Positions 12,621 through 24,973 of a stretch of 64,000 nucleotides of DNA are shown in pieces. The stretch's first letter is position 1. Every line of letters starts with the position of its first letter. This stretch comes from Endothia cerciana (taxonomy: Eukaryota; Ascomycota; Sordariomycetes; Diaporthales; Cryphonectriaceae). The stretch spans positions 267,962-331,961 of the forward strand of contig JALRMH010000044.1 in assembly GCA_026119935.1 (NCBI GenBank), in the 5' to 3' direction. The position numbers were made by a program, and so were the translations under genes. Under the pieces are notes generated by a model. The model did not search any database. It was not told where the DNA came from and saw only the letters and a program-made list of their open reading frames with translations.

Positions 12621-13512
12621 CTATTTTGGCGGCCTATTGTCGATCTCACTGATCCCAGACCCTGAAGGAAGCTCCTGGGGACCGCGCGGGGAGTACGGTA
12701 GTTCGAAAGGTCCTGGGACCGCTGGTTTCCCGCCGTGGTACTCAGGTGGTTGATTTTGCGCTGGGCCTGGCGCGGCCTTCGGCTGCCTGAACTTGCACCG
12801 CCAAATGGCAAAGGCGGCGAGCGCGACGATCAAGGCACCACCCACCGAGCCGCCCACGGCTGCTCCGATGACTGTGCCGGATGATCCTGATGACGAGGAA
12901 CCCTTCATCGTGTCTGCGTGTGCGCCCTGCGATGGGCTAGCGGTCGCGGTCGCTGTCGCGAAACTGCCGGCCGTCGTGCTAGGTGAGCTTGTGGCTGTCG
13001 CGCTTGCTGACGAGGACGAGGACGACGAAGGGTTATCGCGGATGAGCAACAACGACGATGATACCTGCTGCGTTGTGTTCTCGAATATCTCGAGTGACGG
13101 GATGAACCGAAAGACCCAAATGGACAGCCCATCGATCTCGGTCGAGTTCAGATTGACGGTCCAAGAGAAACTCGTGATCGAGGTAACGTCGATTCCCGCT
13201 TCATACCTCGTCAGGTGTTCGTCTCTCCGAGGGGCCAAAACGACAAAGGCTTGACTCACAGGAAAGCTGTACATGGTAGGTGTCGTTCGGCCCAAATACC
13301 CACAGCTCGCTGTCCGTCGGGTCACAGTCTGTGCAATACTCGCTAAACGATGACGCCAGGTCCGTCGTCCACGAAACCGTGTACGTGTTCCCCTGGTATA
13401 GAGTCGAGGTATAATCGGGCGCTTGGGGGAAGTCCCACTCTGTCTGCACACTGCCACTCGCCCGCCATGGCAACACAAGCAATGCTGCTGAGAGAATGTA
13501 GCTAGTAAGCAT
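12621..13512 (-). CDS. Secreted single-pass membrane protein, Ser-rich
   Basis: Exons 13512-13260 and 13198-12621 join (61-nt intron, GTGAGT donor, CTGAC branch, GAAG acceptor) to 276 residues. The start at 13512 opens with a signal peptide (MLTSYILSAALLVLPWRASG). An ectodomain of about 120 residues follows, with the sequence YQGNTYTVSWTTDL and a small Cys cluster (EYCTDCDPTDSELW). Next comes a Ser/Ala/Thr stalk, one membrane helix with small residues (GAAVGGSVGGALIVALAAFAIW) ending in basic RCKFRQ, and a Pro-rich cytoplasmic tail. This architecture is common in fungal cell-surface sensors and glycoproteins of unknown role; the domain order resembles mid2/WSC-like sensors, but no WSC motif is visible, so no function is assigned. 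Confidence 0.75.
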
Positions 13513-15348
13513 TGGGAACTGTGAGACCCGGGACGAGGGCAGAGTAGCAGCGAAGGGGGCGACGTGCAAAGACTGAGCGGTCGACTGGAGAAGAAAAGAG
13601 AGAGACGAGGCCTTTTCGAACGACGTGACAGAAGACACGCTTTTTCGCTTCTTGGCCTGGCACATCACCCTGCAGCGCATCTTCCCAAATAGGACGAATA
13701 AGGCTCTATTCAGCCCGTCCTGCCCCGGTCAGCCCCCAAGCCCCTGCAATACGCCGTCAGCACCGGGTGCATCCAGTGCTGCCTACGATATGATTTATTA
13801 TTGCCAGGATGGGGCTTCCTGGCCGGCACAGGCCAAGCCTCACCAGCCTCGCCGCCCCGCCTCCTGTACCCTGAGCCGACTCCACTCCCAGCTTAGATAG
13901 GTCCGCCGCGGTTGAGATTCCGAGCGGGACGCCCACTGCAGGTCAAACTGCAAGAGCAATGGCCAGCGACAGCAAGATCTCCGTCCCGTGTGAGATGTCA
14001 TTGGTGGTTGAAAGCAGTGCCAACACATCAAATCCTCCAAAGGTGGATCTTAATCGGCGCCTGAAATATTTTTTTTTTGGAGAGAAAAGAAGAACCCCCC
14101 CCTCCCCCCCCAAAAAATTTGATTATTATTATAGAACTGTCGCATGCGGACTCCCTGCGAATACTCGAGGGGGAAGACCTTGCCTGAAAGCTGGACGAGA
14201 CCCTCCCGCTGAGAATTCCTTCCGCGACCCTACCGCGGTCTCTCTCGCTGCGTCCTGAAAATGTGCCTCGGCACCCGCTGAGCGGTCTTCGGGAAAGGGG
14301 GCTTTTCTCTGCGAGCTCTCCGCGACCCATTCGAGAGGCGAGGTACAGGTGAGGGTGCCGAGAAAATGGAGATCGCAGAGAGGTCGCCGCGCAGATTGTG
14401 GTATGCAGGTGGACATGGCGGAAGAGTTAAGGAAGAGTGACCACGTATAACTGTGATGTTTGTTATTAAGAGGAGAAGAGAGAGAATAGCTCGGAAGAGG
14501 GACGCTCTCAACACACGGTGAAGCAGAACTCGGGCGCAGTTCAGTCGCACGACGTGAGGACCCAAGTCGAGGTAGCAGAGGGCTCAGTCAGCCCCAGCGT
14601 GCCAGTGCAGAAGAGAAGACAGGACAGAGGCCCGAGGGCTAGAAAAATCAGCAACTCGACGGTACATTTGGTCTAAACAGAGAACGGATGAGGAGAGAAG
14701 AGAGGTTGATTCTCGACGGTGGGGTGGGAGCCAGTATGGATGTTTGTTTGTTCAACGGGCCAGCCGCACCTGCCTCAGCTGTTGTAGGTGTCACGGCTCT
14801 GGAAGCTGCTGCTAGTTTGCCAAGTAGAAGGCGCCGTCGAAGCCACATGTCGTCTTGAGGGTTAGGGTCCTAGGCTCGGTGCACGGGCCACCAACGTCAT
14901 GCCCGTGGGGCGTTGATATGATAGCTTGCCTGACCTTGTTTCGGGTAGGCAAGGCAGGGTCCACGAGCCTAAGCCTGTGCCGGCGACATGCATGAAAGTC
15001 CCGAGAAGGCTGTCTGTCTCTGGGCGACCAAACTCACGATAACATTGTGATTGTGAGACCTAACACCAGTAGGGTCATCCCAGTACATCGTCTCCTCCAG
15101 GCAGACAAACAAACAAACGAATCCTTCGTTTGGGTACGTACCTGACGGGGGTGGTCGCACGGCTTGGGGCGCTGCGAGTGGACGGAGCTTCCCCGCCCCC
15201 CTCGGTTGAAACCTGAGAGGGGAGGGCTCACCTGTGCGACCCAAGGACTTCTGGACCAGCCTGAGACGGTGGTCATATCGGAGGGGAGGGAGGTGTGTCT
15301 CAGTTCTCATTTCTGAGAAGAACCTCGTGCATCAGACGGGCAGACAAC
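13513..15348. other. Long divergent intergenic region
   Basis: About 1.8 kb between the divergent secreted-protein and LSB5-like genes, so it contains both promoters and probably long 5' leaders. There are homopolymer patches at 14069-14117 (T-run, then C-runs and A-runs). Several open frames on both strands were examined; none shows a recognisable domain. Confidence 0.5.
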
Positions 15349-17004
15349 ATGTTCTCACAGGTAAGTTGTTCTCCTCGTGGCTTCGCTGCGGAGGAGGGGA
15401 TGAGCATGAGCATGAGGACGAGGATGAGGACCTCATCTGTTCCTTCGCACCTCGACTCTGGGCTGGCCTCATTTTCTGCGGCCGCCTCTCTTGTCGTCAC
15501 CCCCCTACCCGGCCTCACCTGGGTCTCGTTACACACATCTCCCACCGCCGGTGCTGATACCTTCCCCACAGAAGAAACCCTACTCGGCCGTCACCGTCAC
15601 CATCGAGCGGCTGACGGGCGAGGCTTACGAGGAGGATGACCTGAGCGGCATCCCGGACCTGGTCGAGGTCATCAAGCTGCAGGGCTCGGGCCCCGCCGAG
15701 GTCGCCCGCGCCATACGGAAGAAGCTCAAGTACGGCAACGCCCACCGCCAGCTCCGCGCCCTCGCCATCCTCGACGGCCTCATCCAGAACGCCGGGCCCC
15801 GCTTCCAGCGCACCTTTGCCGACGAGCCGCTGCTCGAGCGCCTGCGCGTCTGCGGCACCTCTGACCTGTCGGACCCGGACGTCAGGAGGAAGTGCTCGGA
15901 GCTGTTCCGGAGCTGGGCCGCCGAGTACAAGGACACCCCCGGCCTGGACCGCGTCGCCCGCCTGTACAAGGAGCTCCCCAAGCGCAAGCAGGTCGTCACC
16001 CAGGAGCGCTCCAAGGTCATCCGCGAGACCGAGAACCCCTTCGGCGACGAGGAGGACGAGCAGTCCGCCCCTGAGAGGTCACACGCCTCCTCGTCCCGCG
16101 CCCCGCCGGGCCTGTCCGCACCCGTGACGGGGCAGGTCAGCAGCTCCTTCAGCTACGTCCCGTCCTCCTCCTCCAAGGACAAGAACAAGAAGAAGGACAA
16201 GGACAAGAAGTTGGGCAGGAAGCACCGCAAGTTCGACCTCGAGGCCGAGAAGGACCAGATGAAGACCGCCATCGCCGAGTCGTCCATCGCGGCGACCAAC
16301 CTCAACAACGCCCTGCAGAGCATCAACCGCGAGAGGGAGCGCATCTCGGAGAACCCCACCGCCGTGGCACACTTTGAGACGTGCAAACACCTGCGGCGGA
16401 AGATCCTTCGTTATGTGAGTACTGCTTGGCCGCGCTGTAGATTGGGCCGGGACGTGGGACGCCCTGACAGGAAGCCGGTAGATCCACCACGTCGAGTCCG
16501 AGGAGTGGCTCGGCGGCCTCCTCCACGCCAACGACGAGCTCGTCATGTCGCTCATGACCTTCGAGCAGCTGGACCGCTCCATCGACGCGGACAGCGACTC
16601 GGACGACGAGCTGGCCGAGCAGGCTCACATGTATCGCAGTACGTCCTTGCCCTCCCAGAGACAACCTCCCCGGCTCGCCGCCCCGCTGATCCTCGTGTGT
16701 AGTGATGACCGAAAAGGCCAAGTCGCCTGGCTCCCCACGCAGCCCAACCTCCGGCATGGCCAGCCTGAGCATCACCCCTTCCTCACCGCCGCCGCCGCCA
16801 AAGCCGCCCCGTCCAGCCGCCCCACCCCGGCCGTCGGCGACGTCGAAGCCCTCGTCCCAGCTGGCCGTCCCGGGAAGGCCAGCTGCCCCTGGTAACAGCG
16901 ATGAGTCGGAGCCGGAGGACGAAGAGGATGAGAACGACCCCTTTGCGGACCGTAACGCCGTTGTGACCCCTAAGGTGGAGCGCAGCGAGCCGACGTGGAC
17001 CTGA
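15349..17004 (+). CDS. LSB5: LSB5-like VHS-GAT domain protein
   Basis: Adaptor-type protein of the endocytic/actin network; yeast Lsb5 binds Las17 and Arf3 and acts in endocytosis. Exons 15349-15360, 15572-16414, 16482-16638 and 16703-17004 join to 437 residues. The first exon is only 12 nt and codes MFSQ; it joins to KKPYSAVTVTIERLTGEAYEEDD, as in orthologues. A VHS domain covers about residues 15-145 (AIRKKLKYGNAHRQLRALAI, LDGLIQNAGPRFQ). A charged stretch (KDKNKKKDKDKK) and a GAT-like three-helix region (NNALQSINRERERISENP ... WLGGLLHANDELVMSL) follow, then a Pro-rich, acidic tail ending in DENDPFADRN. The NPF-like and Pro-rich tail fits SH3/EH-domain partners. The last exons use GTGAGT and GTACGT donors. 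Confidence 0.88.
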
Positions 17005-17821
17005 TGCGGAGGGGCGTTGTCGTGCTCTCTCGATGTTTTCCTTTCTTAGATGGGGATGGGAAAGGGCAGGGGGTCCCCTGGCGGCTGGCTACTCTTGGGA
17101 TAAGGAGACGACAGTAATTGCCGCGTGAGGAGGGGTTGTTCTCCCCCCCCCCCCCCGAAACACCTCCCAGTCCCCTTTTCCAGCCGTCTGCTCGTGACAG
17201 CACTCTTTTGTCTACCTGGATGTTCGGCAGGATTTCCCTAACTCCGCAGTTGATGATGAAGCTTTAGACAGATACCTTTTTTCTTCTTCTTCTTCTTTTT
17301 CAGCCAATGCGGCAATGACTTCTCGACAGCTTTGTGCGCCTGTGCGATCGTCCCGGTAGATTACACTGATGGTGCTCCCTCTCAGTTTACCATCTCTTAA
17401 GTGGCCACCAGTTGGAATGTCTGGGACTCGTACTACTGAGACCATGAAGGCAGTAGTAGCACATGGTCTTCTAAGACTACCCTGCCGTTTAACATGATAA
17501 TTACTGTGTGATTCACAGTATCGGTAGCCGGCCGACTGGCATGTTATCACTGATCGTCTATGGTGCCATTTGATTACATATGCGCCAGAAACATGTTGTC
17601 AAAGCATCAATTCAGCCCTCTCAAGACTAGTGTGACTCCTGTACTTTACAAAACAGGTGGTGGCTTTCTACTACCGTGAGCCCTCAAGTGATGCACCCTG
17701 CCTGTCCCGGACCGCCAGACCATAAACACCGCAGGCAAGGAAAATGCAGAAATCATCATGATTGTTTGGGAACTGTTCTATTGCGTTCCTTCATCCCTCC
17801 CTTGCCATTCTACGGCATGAT
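17005..17821. other. Convergent intergenic region
   Basis: 3' flanks of the LSB5-like gene (+) and the BiP gene (-). It contains a C14 run at 17143-17156 and a CTT-rich microsatellite near 17277-17302. No gene recognised. Confidence 0.5.
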
Positions 17822-20157
17822 TTAGAGCTCGTCGTGATCAATAGGCTCATCATCATCGCCACCGGGTGCGCCACCGCTGCCGTAAAGCTTGCTAGTAATT
17901 GGGTAGGCGACGTTGGACAGCTTCTCCTTCTGCTCCTCGAAATCCTCCGCAGAGGCCGTGGCGGCGTTCTCATCAAGCCAGTCAGTGGTCTCTTTGACGG
18001 CATCCAGGATCTAAGCGCGGGTTAGTTGTCTGTTTTGGAAACAATCTTGGATAGACCCAAACTTACAGTCTCCTTGTCTTCCTCATCAATCTTGCCACCG
18101 AGGCCATCCTCGTCATTGACCTGGTTCTTGAGGTTGAAGGAGTAGTTCTCAAGACCGTTGCGAGCCTCAATGCGCTCACGGGTGGCCTTGTCCTCCTCGG
18201 CGTACTTCTCAGCCTCAGCAACCATGCGCTCGATCTCATCCTGGGTGAGACGGCCCTTGTCGTTGGTGATAGTGATGGACTCGCCCTTGCCAGTTCCCTT
18301 ATCGACAGCCGATACCTTCAGGATACCGTTGGCGTCGAGCTCGAAAGAGACCTCGATCTGGGGAACGCCACGGGGAGCCGGAGGAATACCAGTCAGCTCA
18401 AACTTGCCGAGGAGGTTGTTGTCCTTCGTCATGGAACGCTCGCCCTCGAATACCTGAATCAGGACGACGGGCTGGTTATCGGCGGCGGTGGAGAAGATCT
18501 GGCTCTTGCGAGTCGGGATAGGGGTGTTGCGGGGGATCAGCTTGGTCATGACGCCTCCGGTGGTCTCAATACCCAGGGTCAAAGGGTTCACGTCCATGAG
18601 GACGATTTCCTCGGTGCCCTCCTCACCGGAAAGAACACCAGCCTGGACGGCGGCGCCAAAAGCGACAGCCTCATCGGGGTTGATACCCTTGCTAGCCTTC
18701 TTGCCGCTGAAGTACTCCTCAATGAGGTTCTGGACCTTAGGAATGCGGGTAGAACCACCGACGAGAACGATATCATCGATCTCCTCCTTCTTGACCTTGG
18801 CATCCTTGAGAACCTGCTCGACAGGCTTCAGGGTCTTCTTGAACAGGTCCATGTTGAGCTCCTCGAACTTGGCCCGGGTAAGGGTCTCGGAGAAGTCCTT
18901 GCCGTCGAAGAAGGCCTCAATCTCGATACGAGTAGACATCTGGGAAGACAGAGTGCGCTTGGCCTTTTCGGCCTCGCGCTTGAGCTTGCCCATGGCCTTC
19001 TGGTCCTTGGTGATGTCGACGCTGTTCTTCTTGTTATAGTTCTTGGCGAAGTGGTTGATGACGCGCTGGTCGAAATCCTCACCACCAAGGTGGGTATCAC
19101 CGGCAGTAGCCAGGACCTCAAAGACACCCTGGTCGATCGACAGGAGAGAGACATCGAAAGTACCACCACCAAGATCGTAGACGATGATCTGACGCTCACC
19201 GTCGGTCTTGTCCAGACCGTATGCGATGGCGGCAGCTGTGGGCTCGTTGACGATGCGGAGGACGTTCAGACCAGCGATGATGCCGGCATCCTTGGTAGCC
19301 TGACGCTGATTGTCGTTGAAGTAGGCGGGGACGGTGACAACGGCGTGGGTGACCTTCTCTCCGAGGTAGGTCTCGGCGACCTCCTTCATCTTGCCCAAAA
19401 TCATGGCCGAAATCTCCTCGGGGCTGAACTTCTTCTCCTCGCCGCTGACCTTGACCTGAACGAAGGGCTTGTCATCCTTGGAAATGACCTTGAAGGGGAA
19501 GTGCTTGAGATCGCGCTGGACAGCGTCATCGGAGAACTTCTGGCCGATCAAACGTCTGTAGGTCAGGTTATTAGCAGTTGTCCCCCTAGGTCGTATGACA
19601 GCCGCACCTGTAGCGACGGAAGAGACACGTACTTGATATCGAAGATGGTGTTGGCTGGGTTCGCCGCAGCCTGGTTCTTCGCGGCGTCACCGACTAAACG
19701 TTCTTCCTCAGTGAAAGCAACATAAGATGGAGTGATTCGGTTTCCTGTTGGAAAAAGCGAAAAAATATTAGTCTGTGGCCACGTTGTCATTAGGATTGAG
19801 GGGTCGTAGATGTCCTGACGCACCTTGATCGTTGACCAGAATCTCGACATTGCCCTTCTTCATCACACCGACACAGCTATATGTTGTACCCAGATCCTGT
19901 GGAAACAAAGTCAGTTGATGCTATAGAAAGGTCGAGCGGTTTGGGGGGGGGGGGGGAGCTGAGAAGTTCCGCCCACCAACTCTGGCAAACAAACAACAGA
20001 TGGGCGCATAAAAACTTACAATACCAATGACAGTACCATAGTTGTCGGTATCATCAGCCTTGGCCTGTCCAACCCAGGCCAAGGGAGAGAAGAGTAGGAA
20101 CATCCAGAAGACCAAGCCCAGGCCCATGGCCAGGCTGCTTCTCGACCGCGTCTCCAT
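17822..20157 (-). CDS. KAR2: BiP / Kar2, ER-lumenal Hsp70 chaperone
   Basis: Hsp70 of the endoplasmic reticulum: folds secretory proteins, drives translocation and controls the unfolded-protein response. Exons 20157-20020, 19896-19824, 19744-19633, 19555-18067 and 18010-17822 join in frame to 666 residues. A signal peptide (GLGLVFWMFLLFSPLAWVGQ) precedes the ATPase domain, which shows DLGTTYSCVGV, GGGTFDVSLLSIDQG, NEPTAAAIAYGLD and the GGSTRIPKVQ motif. The substrate-binding part has LTGIPPAPRGVPQIEVSF. The protein ends in HDEL, the fungal ER-retrieval signal. All four introns have standard sites; intron 1 contains a G14 run on the + strand (19943-19956). An upstream CAGCGTG element may link it to UPR control. 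Confidence 0.97.
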
Positions 20158-21690
20158 GGCGGCGAGTTCTGTAGTGGGTGGTTGTGGTTGTTCGGCGAAC
20201 AGAAGAAGGAAATGGGGGGGGGGGTATCACAAGAGAGAGAAAGAAAGAGGCGTGATGAAGAAAGGGCCGATCGCTTGCTCAAGCCTGGTGTCGGCGAGGT
20301 ATGCGAAGTGCAAAGAATGGGGCTGAGAAGGGAGGTTGGTGGAGGTTGAAGGTGGGAAGAGAGAGGGAGAAGTAGTAGCAGTCAGGTCGGCGCTGAAATA
20401 TTGCTGGTTGAAGCTCAAATGTCAATGTGGCCAGTTCTCATAAGGAAGCCAGATCTCACTAGTACGAACAGGGGTCCGGCGGCAATAACTCTTAATCGAT
20501 AAGGCAGTGGGCTGGAGTAGCTGCTAACTTTAGACAGGCCATCAGCAGTGCTTATGAAGATAAGGTGATACATATTCCTTCCAGGGGCCGCTTTGACCTG
20601 TGCCCACTGCAGGGACGGGTACGCATGTGAATAGGCCACCTTGCACAGACAGACTACTGAAGAAGTTTCTATTTTCCCCCGTCCAGGAGCTAGCTGGCTC
20701 ACACCTCCTAGCCATTATGACTCTTCACCTGGAAACAAGGCCACATAGGGGCACAAAGAGCCATGGGTTCCTTCTGCCTCTCTCTCTGAACTGCCAGCGT
20801 GGCCTCTCCGGATAATTTGACAGGAGCCATCAGTACCACAGTAGGACCATAATATGCGGTAACCCTCATGCAGAGCTTCAGCCAGGCCCCTCCCCACACG
20901 GCTCCACTACCCAGCCAGATCTTCCCTTCCAGAAGGATCTCTGAGCTTCTCCCACCGTGGAGCCGGTGTCTAATCCCAACATCCCAGGCACCATCTCCTC
21001 CTTGGTGTCTCCCTCCGCAATCCCGAGACGTGGTCACATTCGAAGCTCGGTATAGTTCCACGATTCCTTGCGTATATATGTGACGAAGGCATCTGAGATA
21101 TCTTTCGACGTGTAGTTCTCACTGCAGATAACCTTGCTTGAACATAAGTTATCCCTCATCAGAAGGGATCTGCCTGCGACGACCCAGCCCTGCTTGGTAT
21201 GGACCACCGGGAACCTCCCCAGATCACACGTGACAACCCGGCCCGGGGAGCTTCGGGGGTCCGGCCTCAAGGTGCTCGACCCGCTCCGCCCTTTTGTTCC
21301 ACGCGGCGTGACCTTGCCCATCGGCTTGATGACGCGGGGCGTGCCCTTGTGGACCCTTTTTTGCTCTTTTTCTCCGGCTGTTTTCTGATGATCTTGCCGC
21401 GTGCTCTTTCGTGATCAGCCCTGAGTGGTGCGTGCCACCGGGCTTCTTCGAAGACGAGCATGGGAAGAGGAGCCGGGATCGCAGCAGACTCGTAGTAGCA
21501 GGGCACGATGTCGAGCAGGAGTTCCATCAGATGGACCCCGTCCAGCGTGGTCTTCTGCTTCCGCATACGGTGACATCCCACGGGCAAGAAGTATATGCCA
21601 AACCCAGAAGGCAGGGGACAAGTGGCAGTCTTAAGGAAGGCCACCCACGAACGAGAGGTAGAATAGGATGAAGTTGATGCCCTTGGCTGA
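20158..21690. other. BiP promoter region and HBS1 3' flank
   Basis: About 1.5 kb. The part next to 20157 is the BiP 5' leader and promoter, with a G-run near 20215-20222. Two minus-strand open frames here (20708-21061 and 21267-21644) begin with plausible start codons but have no recognisable domain and lie between the HBS1 stop and the BiP promoter, so I do not call them. Confidence 0.5.
20795..20801 (+). promoter_or_regulatory. Candidate UPR element (CAGCGTG) upstream of BiP
   Basis: CAGCGTG matches the core of the yeast KAR2 unfolded-protein response element bound by Hac1. It lies 638 nt upstream of the BiP start codon. A 7-mer will occur by chance in a region this size fairly often, and the distance is large, so this is only a candidate. 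Confidence 0.3.
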
Positions 21691-24135
21691 CTACTCTATC
21701 AACCCTGCCGCGACAGTATTACCCTCGCTGCGTAGAATGACCCGCTGCCCTTTCTCAAGTGGTAGCTTCCCTCCTTCTTCGACCCTGATCTTGATCCTCC
21801 CGACGGCTCCTGCCTTCACTATTTGTGGCTTCCTTTTGATGATCGAGCCCTTTTGAATGTCCAGAGTTGCTGTCAGCTCCCGGACAAAGGCAGCCGCGGC
21901 CAGCCTGCCCCTATGAAGGTCCACAGGCATAGGAAAGAAGGTATCGAAAGCCAGCGCTCTCATCGTAAATACATTGACGCAAGGGATAGGGTCGGATGTC
22001 GAGCACACGACATCGCCGATGTGCACGTTGGCCTCTTCGATATGAGACAGGTAGAGGACAACCTGCTGACCCGCGACTGCCCAGTCGACAGGCTGCTCCC
22101 GTCCGCTCCGCTCGATCGCTTTGATGTAAGCCTTCTCCCCACTTGGCTGCACCAGTACAGCATCGCCGATCTGTAGCGAGCCTGCTTCTATTCGTCCAGT
22201 TATCGTAATGGGGCTCTGCGGGGTGTCCCAGAGGTCTGTGATCATCATCCTCAGAGGTTTGGTGAGATCCTGTGGGCTCGTCATCGGTTCTGATTTCTCA
22301 AGTTCTTCGAGAAGAGTGGGCCCGGTATGCCAGGCTGCGGCTGGGTCCGTCGAGCGCCGCACGATGTTGTCTCCTTTGAGGCCGGACACAGGAACAAAGC
22401 CGATGTCCTTGACTGGGAACTTGAGTGCTTTCAGCGAACCTAGAATCTGATCTCGGATCTCTTCAAAGCGCTCCGTGTCCCATTCCGTCATGTCGAGTTT
22501 GTTGACGGCCACAATGATCCGAAAGATGCCCATGCTCCGTAGGAGCAGGGCATGCTCTCGAGTTTGCCCCTTGAGACCTGCTTCAAAAGCGCCCTTGGCG
22601 GCATCGACGACAAGGACCGCAAAATCTGCCATACTCGTACCAGCCAACATGTTGGGGATGAAATCTCGATGTCCAGGGGCGTCGATGAGGGTCAGTAACG
22701 TTGCCTCAGTCTCAAAGTGGTTGGTAGCAATGTCCATCGTGACGCCCCTTTGCCTCTCCTCTGTTCTCGAATCAAGCACCCATGCGAGAGCGAACGAAGA
22801 TTTGCCAGCCTTTTCGGCCTCCTTCTGATACTTGTCGATGGTCCGCTGGTCCACAACCTTCATGTCGAGTAACAAGCGGCCCAGCATGGTAGACTTCCCG
22901 GAGTCCACGTGTCCGACGACCACGAAGCTCAACTCCTTCTTCTGCCTGCTGCTCGCATACTCCTTGAGGACGTCCAGGTTTCTGCTCTTGGGTAGTGGAG
23001 CTGCTTCCACGATCTTGAGCTTGTTGAGTTCGTTGGCTGCCTCCGTGGCACCCTTTTTGGGCTTTGCCGCCTTCTTGCCTGCTGCAGGGGGGTCAGCAGC
23101 TGGTCTCTATTTGCTCCCCACGAACCGCGAACCTTGCGACTGTGCAGTGAGGACCAAGTCATCAGGAGAGGGCTTCTCAAATGCTTCATGAAGGGCTTCA
23201 GGGGTGGTGAATGCCGTCCAGGGTGGATAGTACAAGTCTTGGAGGGTAGGCTCCGATGCCTCCGAAGCAGATTTGAAGAGAGTTCGCGCGAAGGCTGAAG
23301 GACTGGCCATATGTGTAGTGGCATAATCCGATGTGCCGTCGGTATGTGATCCAACGAATGGAATATTCATTGCTGAGGTGGTCTGCCCTTGGGTGGTCGG
23401 TGCTGAGATGGTTGGTGTTTGAATAGTCGGTGCTTGGGTAGCCGGCGCTGGAATAGCCGGAACTGGGTCGTTGAGTGCCTCCCTATGGCGTTCATTGTTT
23501 TGGGTGCTCCCTCTTTGGGATATATCCTGAGACCGTAGGGGGAGGGTCGACTCTCCCGCCTTGCGCTTCCTGGCGGCCGCCAGAGCCTGGAGCTTGGACA
23601 TCTTCGGCTGAGAAGATGAGCCACCCAGTAGCCCGCCACGTAGGCGTGGTGGTCTAATGAAGACTGTCTGGCGGTCCTCGGATATGCTCAGCCAGGGCAT
23701 GTCGGCAAAGAAGTCTGAGCAGGTCGCACTCTCTTTTTCTGCTCCGAAGGCACCTGTTGGCACGGAAGGAAAGGGACAAGTCAGGAGACTGAGACGAGAG
23801 AAGGGCTCACCGTCGGATGAGGGGGTGGTGGTCTTGGGCTTTAATTTGCTGTCCTTCTTGGGCGGATCGATGAATTTGTTGAGCAGATAGGCGACAGATT
23901 TGTCGACGTCGTAGTAGTAATGCCACAGAGTTTCCTGGACCTGTCGTGTCGTAACCTTGTCGGACTGTGGTCCCAGGACGCTTATCACTTCGGCCGTGGC
24001 TTCAGCCATCTGCTTCTTGTCCTCGGGACTGAGCTCCTCCTCCTCCTCCTCCTCCTCCTCTTGGTTTCCCTGACCATCGTAGTCGCTCAACTCGTCCTCA
24101 TAGTCATAGTTCTGGTAGAGCCTGTGTCGAGACAT
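21691..24135 (-). CDS. HBS1: HBS1-like translational GTPase (ribosome rescue)
   Basis: Partner of Dom34/Pelota that splits stalled ribosomes in no-go and non-stop decay. Exons 24135-23811, 23753-23133 and 23081-21691 join to 778 residues. The N-terminus has the HBS1_N helical motif (VQETLWHYYYDVDKSVAYLL) after a poly-Glu run. The GTPase has G1 GHVDSGKST, G3 DAPGHRDF and G4 NKLD; domains II-III follow (ITGRIEAGSLQIGDAVLVQP; GRIKIRVEEGGKLPL). The first intron (23754-23810, 57 nt, no in-frame stop) could be misread as coding. The second intron is less regular: its donor reads GTTCGC, and its acceptor is a tandem CAGCAG, so one residue may vary (start of exon 3 at 23081 or 23078). eRF3 is excluded by the HBS1_N module; eEF1A by length and N-terminus. 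Confidence 0.92.
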
Positions 24136-24968
24136 CTCAGCGGCTGCCTGGGTGTGGAGCGTTCGGAGTGTGGGGTGATGGTCTTCTAGGGATGGTCTGA
24201 CCGTCCGTGGGATAGTTGGTTATGAGCGGACTAGATCTGGGATCGACGGAGTTGGGATGACCGTAACCTTCGAGAGCTCGGGGAATAAGCTATACGGAGT
24301 GGATCAGCAAAAAGAAGTGCACACGAAGGTCAAATGCGACACTGGCTTGTGAGGGCTACGGACGAGAATCGCGACGCAGGAAGTGTGGAGGGGCTAAATT
24401 ACAACAAGGTAAGTGACGTCTTGCAATGATTCTGGCGGGGTGCGACGTTGGTCAACAGCCTAAATCGGCAGGCGGTCAGCTTTTAATAATAAGACAAGGC
24501 GGGTACTGCTGGTTCAATGGGCATCCCGGAATTGAAAATCATCCGCCGCAGGCTTCCAGGCACGGCCTTGCCCTGCCAGTGCCTGCCAAAGGGACAAGTT
24601 AAGGTGGTGCACAGATTTTGAACAGTCATTACAAATGGCCACAGGTAGCAGCAGTATGAATTTTCCACATAACAAGTTGAAATACATATTTGTTTTTCTT
24701 TTCGTATACATCTTACTTCCTGATTTTCACACTGTATAAGCCTTGAAGAATACCGTGTCCCGGCCATAATCACCCAACTCGCCTACACAAAGCCTGTCAA
24801 GGTCTCGATGCTAATTATACTGAGAAGACAAACGGTATGATTACGAAGGAATAACTCAAGAATAGAACTCACAAGAGGATAAATCGGAGCTGGATCCCCA
24901 AGGACCACAGAAACAAGCATACGGAAGTGGGCATTGGATAGCAGCTATCCCAAGGGCAAGAAGCAGGA

Positions 24969-24973
24969 AGAGC
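24969..24973. repeat. Left target-site duplication AGAGC
   Basis: Identical to 25225-25229 on the other side of the solo LTR. Five-base duplications are usual for LTR retrotransposons. Confidence 0.8.

Noticed and set aside
19051..19725. + strand frame of 224 residues opposite BiP
   Set aside because: Antisense of the BiP ATPase domain; no independent features.
21267..21644. Minus-strand frame of 125 residues between HBS1 and BiP
   Set aside because: Plausible start but no recognisable domain or support; likely the HBS1 3' region.
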